Below, piece after piece: positions 22,847-32,078 of a stretch of 64,000 nt of DNA. Both the position numbers and the translations under genes were made by a program. The notes beneath the pieces are model-generated. The model worked only from the letters and a program-made list of their open reading frames with translations. It ran no database searches and was not told the origin of the DNA. Source of the DNA: Flavobacterium sp. NKUCC04_CG (GTDB lineage: Bacteria; Bacteroidota; Bacteroidia; Flavobacteriales; Flavobacteriaceae); NCBI RefSeq assembly GCF_019345525.1, contig NZ_JAHKRA010000016.1:1-64000 (forward strand), in the 5' to 3' direction. Within the stretch, counting starts at the first letter, position 1. Each line of letters begins with the position of its first letter.

Positions 22847-24471
22847 TGTTTAGAAATACGAATCCTTCTGGGACTTTGGCGTGGCACAATCTTAGAAATC
22901 ATTTCGAAGAGATGGAGTATGTAAAAATGCAAGATTTGTTTGAAAGTCAAACCGATCGTGTAGCGAAAATGCATGTTTCATGGAACGATTTTTTATTCGA
23001 TTATTCAAAAAATAAAATCACCGACAAAACCATTACGCTGCTTCTTGATTTGGCACGTGAAATGGGTTTGCCTTCAGCTATTGAAAGTTTGTTTCAAGGC
23101 GATAAAATCAACCTAACTGAAAACAGAAGTGTTTTACACACCGCGTTAAGAGATTTTTCTGACCAGCCGATAGTTGTGGATGGGAAAAATGTATTAGAGG
23201 AGATAAAAGATGCGCGAAATCGCATAAAAAATTTCAGCAACGCTTTTACTTCTGGAGCATTTAAAGGCAGTACTGCAAAAACCTTTACCGATGTTATCAA
23301 CATAGGTATCGGTGGTTCTGATTTGGGTCCGCGTATGGTGGTAAACGCTTTAGAGTGTTACCGCAACGCCGTACAAGTTCATTTTATATCCAATGTTGAC
23401 GACGATCATACCGAGTCTTTATTGCGCAAATTAGACCCAGAAACCACCTTGGTCATCGTGGTTTCCAAAACATTTACCACTCAAGAAACCATCCAAAATG
23501 CTCAAAAGGTGAAAAAATGGTTGTTAGAGGGTATAGCAGATTCTAGCTGCGAAAATCATTTTGTAGCGGTGAGTTCTAATGTGGACGAAGCGGTAAAATT
23601 TGGTATTTCCCAAAATAATGTTTTTCCGATGTGGGATTATGTTGGCGGACGTTTTTCACTTTGGAGTAGTGTTGGTTTATCGATCAGTTTGGCAGTGGGT
23701 TACGACAATTTTGAAAAGCTATTAAAAGGGGCCAATCAAATGGATCAACATTTGAAAACCGCACCTTTGGAAAAAAACATCCCTGTATTAATGGCGATGT
23801 TAAGCATTTGGTACAATAATTTTTACGGTTATGAAACCGAAGCGCTAGTGCCTTACTGTCAATTCTTGGAAAAATTTCCTGCTCATTTGCAGCAGATGAT
23901 TATGGAGAGTAATGGAAAAAATAGAAATAGAGATGGATATCCTGTTAACTACCAAACAGGTACCATTATTTGGGGTGAGGTAGGAGTCAATGCGCAACAT
24001 GCATTTTTTCAGCTTTTTCACCAAGGGACCAAAATCATACCCGTTGATTTTATAGGATTTGTAAAACCATTTTCAAAAGAAAAGGGCAATCACGACATAC
24101 TAATGTCAAACTTTTTTGGACAAACAGAAGCTTTACTCAATGGAAAAGTTGGTGTAAACTATCAGAGCGATGCTGCACCAGATTTTCTAAAACCCTATAA
24201 AGAATTTGCGGGCAACAAACCGACCAATACTCTTTTAATCGATCAATTGACGCCGGAGAGCCTCGGAAGCTTGATCGCCTTGTATGAACACAAGGTATTT
24301 ATCCAAGGTTTTATATGGAATATCTTTAGTTTTGATCAATTTGGTGTCGAATATGGAAAAAAGTTGGCTTCGAGCATACAGTCGGAATTAAAAATGCAAC
24401 AAATCGATAGGCATGATAGTTCAACTCAGTTCTTATTAGAATATTATCTATCAAAACGAGAGTTATTATAA
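22846..24471 (+). CDS. pgi: glucose-6-phosphate isomerase
   Basis: Interconverts glucose-6-phosphate and fructose-6-phosphate in glycolysis and gluconeogenesis. It has 541 residues. The SIS motifs are NIGIGGSDLGPRMVV and VVSKTFTTQETIQNA; the family signature FSLWSSVGLSISLAVG is preceded by WDYVGGR. GVNAQHAFFQLFHQGT holds the catalytic His, and the C-terminus carries the usual SFDQFGVEYGKKLA. The ATG overlaps the stop of the M23 gene. No terminator is evident between this gene and the TonB receptor, which has its own -7 box at 24534. Confidence 0.97.
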   Translation: MFRNTNPSGTLAWHNLRNHFEEMEYVKMQDLFESQTDRVAKMHVSWNDFLFDYSKNKITDKTITLLLDLAREMGLPSAIESLFQGDKINLTENRSVLHTALRDFSDQPIVVDGKNVLEEIKDARNRIKNFSNAFTSGAFKGSTAKTFTDVINIGIGGSDLGPRMVVNALECYRNAVQVHFISNVDDDHTESLLRKLDPETTLVIVVSKTFTTQETIQNAQKVKKWLLEGIADSSCENHFVAVSSNVDEAVKFGISQNNVFPMWDYVGGRFSLWSSVGLSISLAVGYDNFEKLLKGANQMDQHLKTAPLEKNIPVLMAMLSIWYNNFYGYETEALVPYCQFLEKFPAHLQQMIMESNGKNRNRDGYPVNYQTGTIIWGEVGVNAQHAFFQLFHQGTKIIPVDFIGFVKPFSKEKGNHDILMSNFFGQTEALLNGKVGVNYQSDAAPDFLKPYKEFAGNKPTNTLLIDQLTPESLGSLIALYEHKVFIQGFIWNIFSFDQFGVEYGKKLASSIQSELKMQQIDRHDSSTQFLLEYYLSKRELL

Positions 24472-24533
24472 GACAATAATTCAATTAATCGTAAAAGTTA
24501 AAGTTCACTTAACGTTGAATGCCCCTGTTTTTG

Positions 24534-24541
24534 TAATTTTG
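24534..24541 (+). promoter_or_regulatory. -7 box of the TonB receptor gene
   Basis: TAATTTTG matches TAnnTTTG, with TTG at 24515-24517 upstream at slightly short spacing. Confidence 0.45.
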
Positions 24542-24571
24542 CAGTGAAAAATAAACTTATCACTTATCAAA

Positions 24572-27430
24572 ATGAAAAACTTGAAGAACTGGATTTTCAT
24601 GGTCGTATTGATTTTTACGTCCATATCCGCACTTTCACAAAATCAAATTACCGGTAGTGTATTTGATGGAGGCCTTAACAGCGCATTACCCGGAGCGAGT
24701 ATTGTGGTTAAAGGTACCACTAATGGCACTTCGTCCGATTTAAATGGAAAATTCAACATCAGCACCGCGGCTAACTCGGGGCAATTGGAGATTTCGTTTA
24801 TCGGATACACTACAAAAACGATTTCCTTTACTATCACTGCTGGAAAAACACTAGACCTAGGTAAAGTGGTTTTATCGGAAGAGGATGGAAACTTATTAGG
24901 AGATATTGTTATTATGGGAGTAGCCGATGTGGCGAAAGACCGTAAAACACCAGTAGCGGTTTCGACCATCAAAGCTGCTGAGATTCAACAAAAACTGGGT
25001 TCACAAGAATTTCCGGAGATATTAAACACCACACCATCTGTCTTTGCTACTAAAGGTGGTGGAGGATATGGTGATTCTAAAATTAATATCCGTGGATTTG
25101 ATCAAAAGAACATCGCGGTAATGGTGAACGGTATGCCTATCAACGATATGGAAGGCGGTAGTGTATATTGGTCTAACTGGTCTGGATTAGCTGATGTTAC
25201 TTCTGCCATGCAGGTTCAAAGAGGTTTGGGGTCATCTAAATTGGCTATTTCTTCTGTTGGAGGAACGATCAATATTTTAACGAGAACGGCCGATGCTAAG
25301 GAAGGAGCAATTCTTTCTGCGGGTGTAGGTAACAACGATTATTTTAAAGCTTTAGCTTCTTATTCTACAGGATTATTGGAAAACGGTCTTTCGGCTTCCG
25401 TATTATTGTCACAAACAATGGGCGATGGTTATGTTGATGGAACCAAGTTTGAAGGAACAAACTATTATTTTGGTTTAGGATACAGAACTAAAGATGATAG
25501 ACACAACTTCCAGTTTACTTTTACAGGAGCTACACAATGGCATGATCAAAGAAGTACAAATAGTAGTATTAACGACTATTTACAATACGGATTAGACGGA
25601 GAACCAAACCGTAAATACAACGCGGATTCGGGTTATTTAAATGGAAAAGAGTTTTCTTGGAAGAGAAACTACTACCACAAACCGGTGGCGTCTTTTAACT
25701 GGGACTTTAAAATCAACGACATCATGAAATTGAGTTCGGTATTTTACGGATCTTGGGGTCGTGGAGGTGGTACTGGTGCCATCGGACAAATCAACAAAGT
25801 TAGTGGAGAACGTTCGGCTACTTTTAGAGATGCAAACGGAAATGTTCGTTTTGACGATATCGTAGCTTGGAATCAAGGAGGTCATGTGGCTGATTTTGGC
25901 GCTGACAAAGTGATGACTAACGGTAAAAACTTTAACTCTGCTACAAACGGACTTTCTAGAAGATCAAATATTAATTCACACGATTGGTATGGTGCTGTAA
26001 TTAACTTAAACACCAAAATTTCCAACACCTTGACATGGGATATTGGACTTGATGCAAGAACCTATAAAGGTTACCACTATCAAATCTTAACAGATCTATT
26101 GGGCGCTGATGGTTTCGAAGATAAAAGCAATAAGAATTATCCAGGAAGTACTTATGTTTACCAAACATACAATGCAAAGCCTAGCTTCAACCCATTCGAA
26201 AGTATGAGTGGTAGAGAAAAAATTGGTTACGACAACGATGGTGAAGTGAACTGGATTGGTGGATTTACCCAATTAGAATACTCTAAAGACAATCTTACAG
26301 CTTTTATTCAAGGGGCACTTTCTAACCAATCCTTTAGAAGATTGGATTATTTTAGCTATAATCAAGCAAATCCAAATCCAAAGGATCCAAATTATATCAC
26401 CGATTGGAAAGATATCGTTGGTGGGAATGTAAAAGGGGGTGTTAACTATAATATCAACCAATTCCACAATGTATTCGCTAATGCAGGATATTACTCGAGA
26501 CAACCTTATATGAATGGTGGTGTTTATTTAAACAACAAAAATGATATTAACCCAGATTTAAAAAATGAAAAAATCATTGGTTTTGAAGCGGGTTACGGAT
26601 TGAGAACGAGTAAATTCAATGCCAATGTGAACTTATACAGAACAACTTGGAAAGATAGAATTTTAAGAACTAAAGCTACATTTAAAGATCGTGAAGATGA
26701 TAAGAAAGAAATTTTCGGATTTGCTAATATGTACGGTGTAGAACAAGTGCATATGGGTGCGGAATTAGATTTTGTTTACTATGCTACAGATTGGGCTACA
26801 ATTACCGGTTCCTTCTCTTATGGAGACTGGAAATATAAAGGGAATGTAACGGCTACTTATTTGGATGAACAAGACAACAAAGCGATTTTAGGTGATGATG
26901 GTAATCCTTTAAAAAATACCTTGTATTTAGATGGTGTTAAAGTAGGAGAAGCGCCACAAACATCAATGAATATCGGAGCTGTAATCAAAGTAGTTAAAGG
27001 TTTGAGTGTGGATGGTAATTTTAGATACAACGATCGTTTCTACGCAAACATCAATCCGGAAAACTTTTCGAAAGAAGACCATAAAGGATCTTTGAAATTA
27101 CCGGCATTCGGATTATTGGATGCAGGGGTATCATATAAAATGGAAGTAGGTAATGCGAAACAAAACGCCTTGAGTTTCCGTTTTAACGTAAACAACGTTT
27201 TGGATAAAGTGTATATCTCAGAATCTAGAACAAATAATGTTACGCTTACTGGAGATGAATTTGCTGCTCTTAAAGACAAGAGTGGTGATCCATCAGGGCA
27301 AAACAAAACGTTTAAAGGAGACTACAATGCTTATTTAGCAGACGGATTCTATAATGGTGTCGATAAGACTAACGAAGTGTACTTCGGAGTTGGTAGAACT
27401 TGGAACTTTACGATGCGTTTCGAATTCTAA
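24572..27430 (+). CDS. TonB-dependent outer-membrane receptor
   Basis: A 952-residue outer-membrane receptor that takes up a ligand using TonB energy. The signal peptide ends SISALSQ. Residues 23-110 form the carboxypeptidase-D regulatory-like domain typical of Bacteroidota receptors (ITGSVFDGG, ending VVLSEEDG). The plug follows from about 125 (KTPVAVSTIKAAEIQQ, FPEILNTTPSVFATKGGGG, KINIRGFDQKNIAVMVNGMP) and a 22-strand barrel ends in FTMRFEF. No SusD partner is adjacent, so the substrate is unlikely to be a glycan handled by a Sus pair; the actual ligand is unknown. Confidence 0.93.
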   Translation: MKNLKNWIFMVVLIFTSISALSQNQITGSVFDGGLNSALPGASIVVKGTTNGTSSDLNGKFNISTAANSGQLEISFIGYTTKTISFTITAGKTLDLGKVVLSEEDGNLLGDIVIMGVADVAKDRKTPVAVSTIKAAEIQQKLGSQEFPEILNTTPSVFATKGGGGYGDSKINIRGFDQKNIAVMVNGMPINDMEGGSVYWSNWSGLADVTSAMQVQRGLGSSKLAISSVGGTINILTRTADAKEGAILSAGVGNNDYFKALASYSTGLLENGLSASVLLSQTMGDGYVDGTKFEGTNYYFGLGYRTKDDRHNFQFTFTGATQWHDQRSTNSSINDYLQYGLDGEPNRKYNADSGYLNGKEFSWKRNYYHKPVASFNWDFKINDIMKLSSVFYGSWGRGGGTGAIGQINKVSGERSATFRDANGNVRFDDIVAWNQGGHVADFGADKVMTNGKNFNSATNGLSRRSNINSHDWYGAVINLNTKISNTLTWDIGLDARTYKGYHYQILTDLLGADGFEDKSNKNYPGSTYVYQTYNAKPSFNPFESMSGREKIGYDNDGEVNWIGGFTQLEYSKDNLTAFIQGALSNQSFRRLDYFSYNQANPNPKDPNYITDWKDIVGGNVKGGVNYNINQFHNVFANAGYYSRQPYMNGGVYLNNKNDINPDLKNEKIIGFEAGYGLRTSKFNANVNLYRTTWKDRILRTKATFKDREDDKKEIFGFANMYGVEQVHMGAELDFVYYATDWATITGSFSYGDWKYKGNVTATYLDEQDNKAILGDDGNPLKNTLYLDGVKVGEAPQTSMNIGAVIKVVKGLSVDGNFRYNDRFYANINPENFSKEDHKGSLKLPAFGLLDAGVSYKMEVGNAKQNALSFRFNVNNVLDKVYISESRTNNVTLTGDEFAALKDKSGDPSGQNKTFKGDYNAYLADGFYNGVDKTNEVYFGVGRTWNFTMRFEF

Positions 27431-27449
27431 AATAAAACAATATCATTGC

Positions 27450-27486
27450 AAAAGGCTATTCCATTCATTTGGAGTAGCCTTTTTTT
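27450..27486 (+). terminator. terminator of the TonB receptor gene
   Basis: AAAAGGCTA-TTCC...GGAG-TAGCCTTTTTTT with an inner TCCA/TGGA stem. Confidence 0.8.
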
Positions 27487-27974
27487 GTTGGTTATATAGG
27501 TATAGGAGATGGTGACGACGATATCCTCTAAGTTATTCAAACGGCAACTAAAATGGGGATTAATAGATTAAAAATCCAGAGAGATTGCTGCAATTTGTTG
27601 TTTTTGGACTTTATAAATCCATATCGGTATTTAAGCGGGTGAATTTGAGTTTAGCAGATTAACACTTTTATAAAAAGATTGCTATTACAACCTTTGCGAA
27701 GCGTAGGCTCAGTAAAATGTGAACCTTTGTGGTTTCAGGATATTTTATTTGCAAACGGAGTTTGTAATTTTATTTTATGTGGCTGTACTGCGAATGTTAT
27801 TGCAAATTATCAGGAAGAAATGCAGGCTTTTTATAGAGTTAATTTAATTAGTGATTAAGTATATTGATGTTAAGTTTTTGGCTATTTGGGGTAAATAGTT
27901 AAACTTTAGATAGTTTTTTCATTTTCTGATTATAGATGTATTTTTATTTAATCTTAATAAATACAAAATACAAT
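27487..27974. other. intergenic region, 490 bases, no gene seen
   Basis: AT-rich, with no open frame of credible coding character. I see no good TAnnTTTG box near the following gene; TAAACTTTA at 27900 is the nearest resemblance. Confidence 0.4.
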
Positions 27975-30900
27975 ATGAAAAAAATTACAAGATTAATTTT
28001 TTATATATTACTAGCAATGTGGTGTAGTGATACCCTTGTTGCTCAGGAATATATAAGTTTGAATGTCACTTCTGGTCTTAATGCCGATGTCATTGCCAAT
28101 GGCGTAGGACCTGTTACACAATCGACTACCCAACTGGTGGATTTATATAGTTTTAACTTGCACAGTTTAGATTTTAAAGCGACTGCGTCAGCACCTGCAG
28201 CTACAGTAGGTCTGCCAATCGACGGCCGTATTGCTGCGGCAAATGTGCCTGGACTCACTTTTCAATTGCCGTCCTACGATCAGAACAATGTTTTGAAAAT
28301 GGTGCAATCGGATGTGGTAGCAAGTGTGGTTTTTAGCAATAAAGAAAAAGCCTCAAAAGTTTATCTCTTAGCCACTGCTACCGATGCCGGTTTAACACCT
28401 GTTGTCTTTAATGCAGAGCTGATTTTTACCGACAGTACTGCTTTTCTAATTCCTAACTTATCGGTTGCTGATTGGTTCGGGGGACTCATAAGACACACCG
28501 CCCTATCGGGTTTTGGACGAGTAAACGCCATTACCGATGAAGTGGAAGCGGTATTTCAAAATCCTAAATTATTTGCCTTAGAGATGCTAGTACCCGAAGA
28601 ACATTGGTTTAAGGAAATAGACCGGATTGAATTTTCAAAAGTTAGTAATGCAGAAACAGCTTTAAATATTTTTGCAGTTAGTGTTTTAAGTACGCCAGAA
28701 TGCATTGAGCCTTCATTTTTAGTGGTTGATGAAATTACGGAAAACAGCGCAAGATTGAGTTGGACGTCTCCACTCGAGCTGCCTGCTATGGGGTTTGAGT
28801 ATGAAATCAGAACAGAAGGACTTCCAGGTAGTGGTCTTCCGGGACTTATAGATTCCGGTGCATTAGCACAAGATTCGACATTTAAACGCTTTATCGGCTT
28901 GTCACCATCAACGCCATACGCTGTTTATTTGAGATCCAAATGCAAAAGCACGCTTTTTACAGACTGGACTAATGTAAAGAAATTCCAAACCGTATGTCAG
29001 TTTCCAAATATTAGCTTTGAAAATCCAACTATTTGTGGAATCGGCTCTGCGGCATTGGAGGCTCTAACCACATCGGGTACTATAAAATGGTATGCTGATG
29101 AGTTTGGAGGAGAGCCACTCCATATCGGTGGAAATTTTCAAACACCAATTTTAAGTGATACGCAATCCTATTGGTTTTCGTCCGAATTGGACGGCACTAT
29201 AGAAGGGCATGGTGGAGCTCCTTTTGCAGGGACTGATGCTACACCCTTTACGGAAGTCGGTATGGGAATTATTTTTGATATAGCAGAACCGGTTTTCTTA
29301 GAAAGTGTTGACATCTATTCGACTACTGAGGGTACTTTAGATATTATGATTGTAGATGAAAGTGGGAGCGAAATTTATTCGACTGGTGACGTTCAAATTG
29401 TCGTCTATGATTCACTCAGACCCAATGTGATCCCGTTGAATTTTGAAATTCAGGCGGGTACAGCTTACCGTATGCAGGTTAAAAGTCAGTCTAATCTACA
29501 GTTATTGCGCCAATTCTCCGTTCGTTACCCCGTTTTAGATGAACAGCAAGTTTTAACGTTGACTTCAGCAGCATATTGGGGTAATCCCACAAGCTGGTTA
29601 TATCTATATTTTTACAACATAAAATACGTAAAAGGATGTCGGTCTGCCAGGCAACAAGTTGTAGTAACTGTTAATGCAGCGCCAGAATTAACGCTAAGTC
29701 AAGATGCTTTATTTGTTTGTGGCGGATCTGAAAGTGAACGCATCATAGTTGTTGACGGTATGGATGCCTTCGATTCCTACGAATGGTTTCCGAATACAGC
29801 TGTTTCAGGAGACCCTCAAAACGGTTGGACTTTTACGGGTACAACGAATCAAGTCTATACCTTGACAGCTCAACAATCAAGCGGGCAGCATTGTACTGCG
29901 GTCAAGAAGGTATTGGTTCAGCCTGTTCCAGAACCGGCCGTTACTTATCTTCCAGAAGAAGCTATCGATTCGGTCTGTGTCCATTCAATTGTTCCTTTAC
30001 AAATAGTGACTGCTGCTACAGAAAATCAGGTTGAAGTTGGTGATGAAGTACCTACTCATTTTCAAGATGTTTTATCTGCTTTTAATAATTTTGGTAACCT
30101 GACTCAGCTACAGTTGTTGTTTACTGCTGAGGAATTGCGGAGTTTGGGAATGAGAAGCGGACCTATCAACTCCATAGCGTTTTATGTGAGTAGTTTGGGA
30201 GGTAGTAATAGCAATGCAGATTATACGGTAAAAATAGCGACTACCCAACAGACAAAATTTGAAAATCGCAATTTTCTATCCGATAGCTTAAGAACGGTTT
30301 ATTATAGAGACATACACGTGCATACCGCTTCGGGTTGGCAAGAAATTGTTTTTGACGAGGTTTTTAACTGGGACGGTATGCAGAACTTACTTATAGAACT
30401 TACCCACCAGGGGAACAACAGCTTTTCAAGCGCGAATACACACTTTTCCTTAACTGCGGAAAATCAGCTTGCCTACAGCTCTAACAATGGAGGTGTAAGG
30501 CTTTCCAAAGAGCGATTTAATATAAAGTTCAAACAGATTTACCCACTTCATTTGGAATGGGTAACAACAGCGGGTAATTTATATATAGATGCCGGCGCAA
30601 CAATTCCGTATGTACGCGAAAACCAAGTAGATAGAGTGTATTATAAACCACAAGTAGCCGGACTCCATGAGGTTTTGGCTTATAGTAATATAGGAGGTTG
30701 TAGCCTGAGTAAAACCTTTTATATAAATGCTTTTTTAACGCCACTACCCGAAGTAGAAGCGGTTCAAAGTTTTTGTGCGCAGGCACAAATATCAGATTTA
30801 ATAGTAGTGGGACAAGATATAAAATGGTACCGAACACCCGAAGGAGGTAATCCGCTTCAAGGAAATTCCCTTTTAGTAGCAGGAGATTATTATGTTACTC

Positions 30901-31904
30901 AAAGCCTAGATGGTTGTGAATCGGAAAGAGTAGCAGTGCCGGTAACTGTATTTGCAGCGGTGCCTAATCCACAAGTACAAAATCAGAATTTCTGCTCATC
31001 GGCTACTCGAGTTTCGGATTTAGTAGCTAATACACTGGAAGGAGCTGCTGTTAACTGGTATCAAACACAACATGGGGGTCAGGCCTTAACGCTAAACCAA
31101 GTGTTAACCACCGGTTTGTATTATGTGTCGCAAACCGTAGGTGAATGCGAGTCAGAACGGGTTCGATTTGGCGTTGCTGTAGTTGATAATTTAGTTGCTC
31201 CTGAAGCAGACCACCAAAATTTCTGCGGGCAAGCTACGGTTTCTCAGCTTCAAGTGAATCTATTGCCTGAAATGACAGCAAAATGGTACCGACAAGAAAG
31301 TGAAGGAGCGGTCTTAAACGCTGATGATTTGTTGGAAAGCGGCTGGTACTTTGTAAGCCAATCCATTTACGGCTGTGAATCGCCTAGACATAGGGTAGAA
31401 GTGCGGCTAAATGAAATTCCGCAAAAACCAACAGCTGATGCGCTGCAGCGATTTGAAGGAAGCGCCGTGATTCATGACCTGGTTACAGATCAAGAGGGTG
31501 TGGTTTGGTTCGATTCTTTGGCAGACGCTATCGAAAATAGAAACAGTTTGGATTCTGAAACACTTTTAATCGATAGTGCCACCTATTACGGCATAGTGAT
31601 TTCTGCTGAAGGATGTTGGAGTGAGCCTATAGCTGTAACGGTCAAAATCACTTTGGGAATCCCTGATTTCGAAGGTAAACAGCCTCAATACTATCCAAAT
31701 CCAGTCCGTGATGTTTTGACCGTGTCTCATCATGAAATCATAACTAGAATAGCGGTTTATTCCATCAATGGAAGTTTTCTATTTGGTGAAAATTATGCAC
31801 AGCAGCAGGTAACACTAGCCATGAACGGGCTACCCAAAGCCACTTATCTGATTCGTGTTTATACCAAGACTGGAACTCAAATAATCAAAGTGATTAAAAA
31901 TTGA
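27975..31904 (+). CDS. large secreted multidomain protein with T9SS sorting domain
   Basis: A 1309-residue surface or secreted protein. Start MKKITRLIFYILL at ATG 27975 opens the signal peptide (ending TLVAQ); the frame from 27936 adds 13 residues before it. A fibronectin-III-like domain lies near residues 238-340 (ENSARLSWTSP, TPYAVYLRSKC). Ig-like modules follow, and three or four tandem copies between about 930 and 1230 carry the pattern QxFC...V-x-D-L...KWY...GDYYVTQS...GCESERV. The last 70 residues are a type A T9SS signal (YYPNPVRDVLTV, then AVYSINGS, ending ATYLIRVYTKTGTQIIKVIKN). Function is probably adhesion or matrix; no enzymatic motif is seen. Confidence 0.88.
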   Translation: MKKITRLIFYILLAMWCSDTLVAQEYISLNVTSGLNADVIANGVGPVTQSTTQLVDLYSFNLHSLDFKATASAPAATVGLPIDGRIAAANVPGLTFQLPSYDQNNVLKMVQSDVVASVVFSNKEKASKVYLLATATDAGLTPVVFNAELIFTDSTAFLIPNLSVADWFGGLIRHTALSGFGRVNAITDEVEAVFQNPKLFALEMLVPEEHWFKEIDRIEFSKVSNAETALNIFAVSVLSTPECIEPSFLVVDEITENSARLSWTSPLELPAMGFEYEIRTEGLPGSGLPGLIDSGALAQDSTFKRFIGLSPSTPYAVYLRSKCKSTLFTDWTNVKKFQTVCQFPNISFENPTICGIGSAALEALTTSGTIKWYADEFGGEPLHIGGNFQTPILSDTQSYWFSSELDGTIEGHGGAPFAGTDATPFTEVGMGIIFDIAEPVFLESVDIYSTTEGTLDIMIVDESGSEIYSTGDVQIVVYDSLRPNVIPLNFEIQAGTAYRMQVKSQSNLQLLRQFSVRYPVLDEQQVLTLTSAAYWGNPTSWLYLYFYNIKYVKGCRSARQQVVVTVNAAPELTLSQDALFVCGGSESERIIVVDGMDAFDSYEWFPNTAVSGDPQNGWTFTGTTNQVYTLTAQQSSGQHCTAVKKVLVQPVPEPAVTYLPEEAIDSVCVHSIVPLQIVTAATENQVEVGDEVPTHFQDVLSAFNNFGNLTQLQLLFTAEELRSLGMRSGPINSIAFYVSSLGGSNSNADYTVKIATTQQTKFENRNFLSDSLRTVYYRDIHVHTASGWQEIVFDEVFNWDGMQNLLIELTHQGNNSFSSANTHFSLTAENQLAYSSNNGGVRLSKERFNIKFKQIYPLHLEWVTTAGNLYIDAGATIPYVRENQVDRVYYKPQVAGLHEVLAYSNIGGCSLSKTFYINAFLTPLPEVEAVQSFCAQAQISDLIVVGQDIKWYRTPEGGNPLQGNSLLVAGDYYVTQSLDGCESERVAVPVTVFAAVPNPQVQNQNFCSSATRVSDLVANTLEGAAVNWYQTQHGGQALTLNQVLTTGLYYVSQTVGECESERVRFGVAVVDNLVAPEADHQNFCGQATVSQLQVNLLPEMTAKWYRQESEGAVLNADDLLESGWYFVSQSIYGCESPRHRVEVRLNEIPQKPTADALQRFEGSAVIHDLVTDQEGVVWFDSLADAIENRNSLDSETLLIDSATYYGIVISAEGCWSEPIAVTVKITLGIPDFEGKQPQYYPNPVRDVLTVSHHEIITRIAVYSINGSFLFGENYAQQQVTLAMNGLPKATYLIRVYTKTGTQIIKVIKN

Positions 31905-31956
31905 TGAAGTGCTGTTGATAGGCTATATGGCCGGTATTGACTTCGTGATCCTAAAT

Positions 31957-31994
31957 AAAAAGGCTTGTCTCCATAGCGGAGGTAAGCCTTTTTT
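31957..31994 (+). terminator. terminator of the T9SS protein gene
   Basis: AAAAGGCTT-gt-CTCC...GGAG-gt-AAGCCTTTTTT. Confidence 0.8.
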
Positions 31995-32016
31995 AGTGAA
32001 TACTAATTGGTATTTA

Positions 32017-32046
32017 TAATATTCTCCTTTTAAATAGTTATTTTTG
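32017..32046 (+). promoter_or_regulatory. promoter of the M16 peptidase gene
   Basis: TTG at 32017-32019, 19 bases, TATTTTTG at 32039-32046; the ATG follows 33 bases on. Confidence 0.55.
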
Positions 32047-32078
32047 GACAGCTTATTATTAATCTATCTAATCTTCTT

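Noticed and set aside
27487..27974. Hidden gene or regulatory RNA between the TonB receptor and the T9SS protein
   Set aside because: No frame, no clear -7 box, no terminator-like hairpin beyond the one assigned to the receptor gene.
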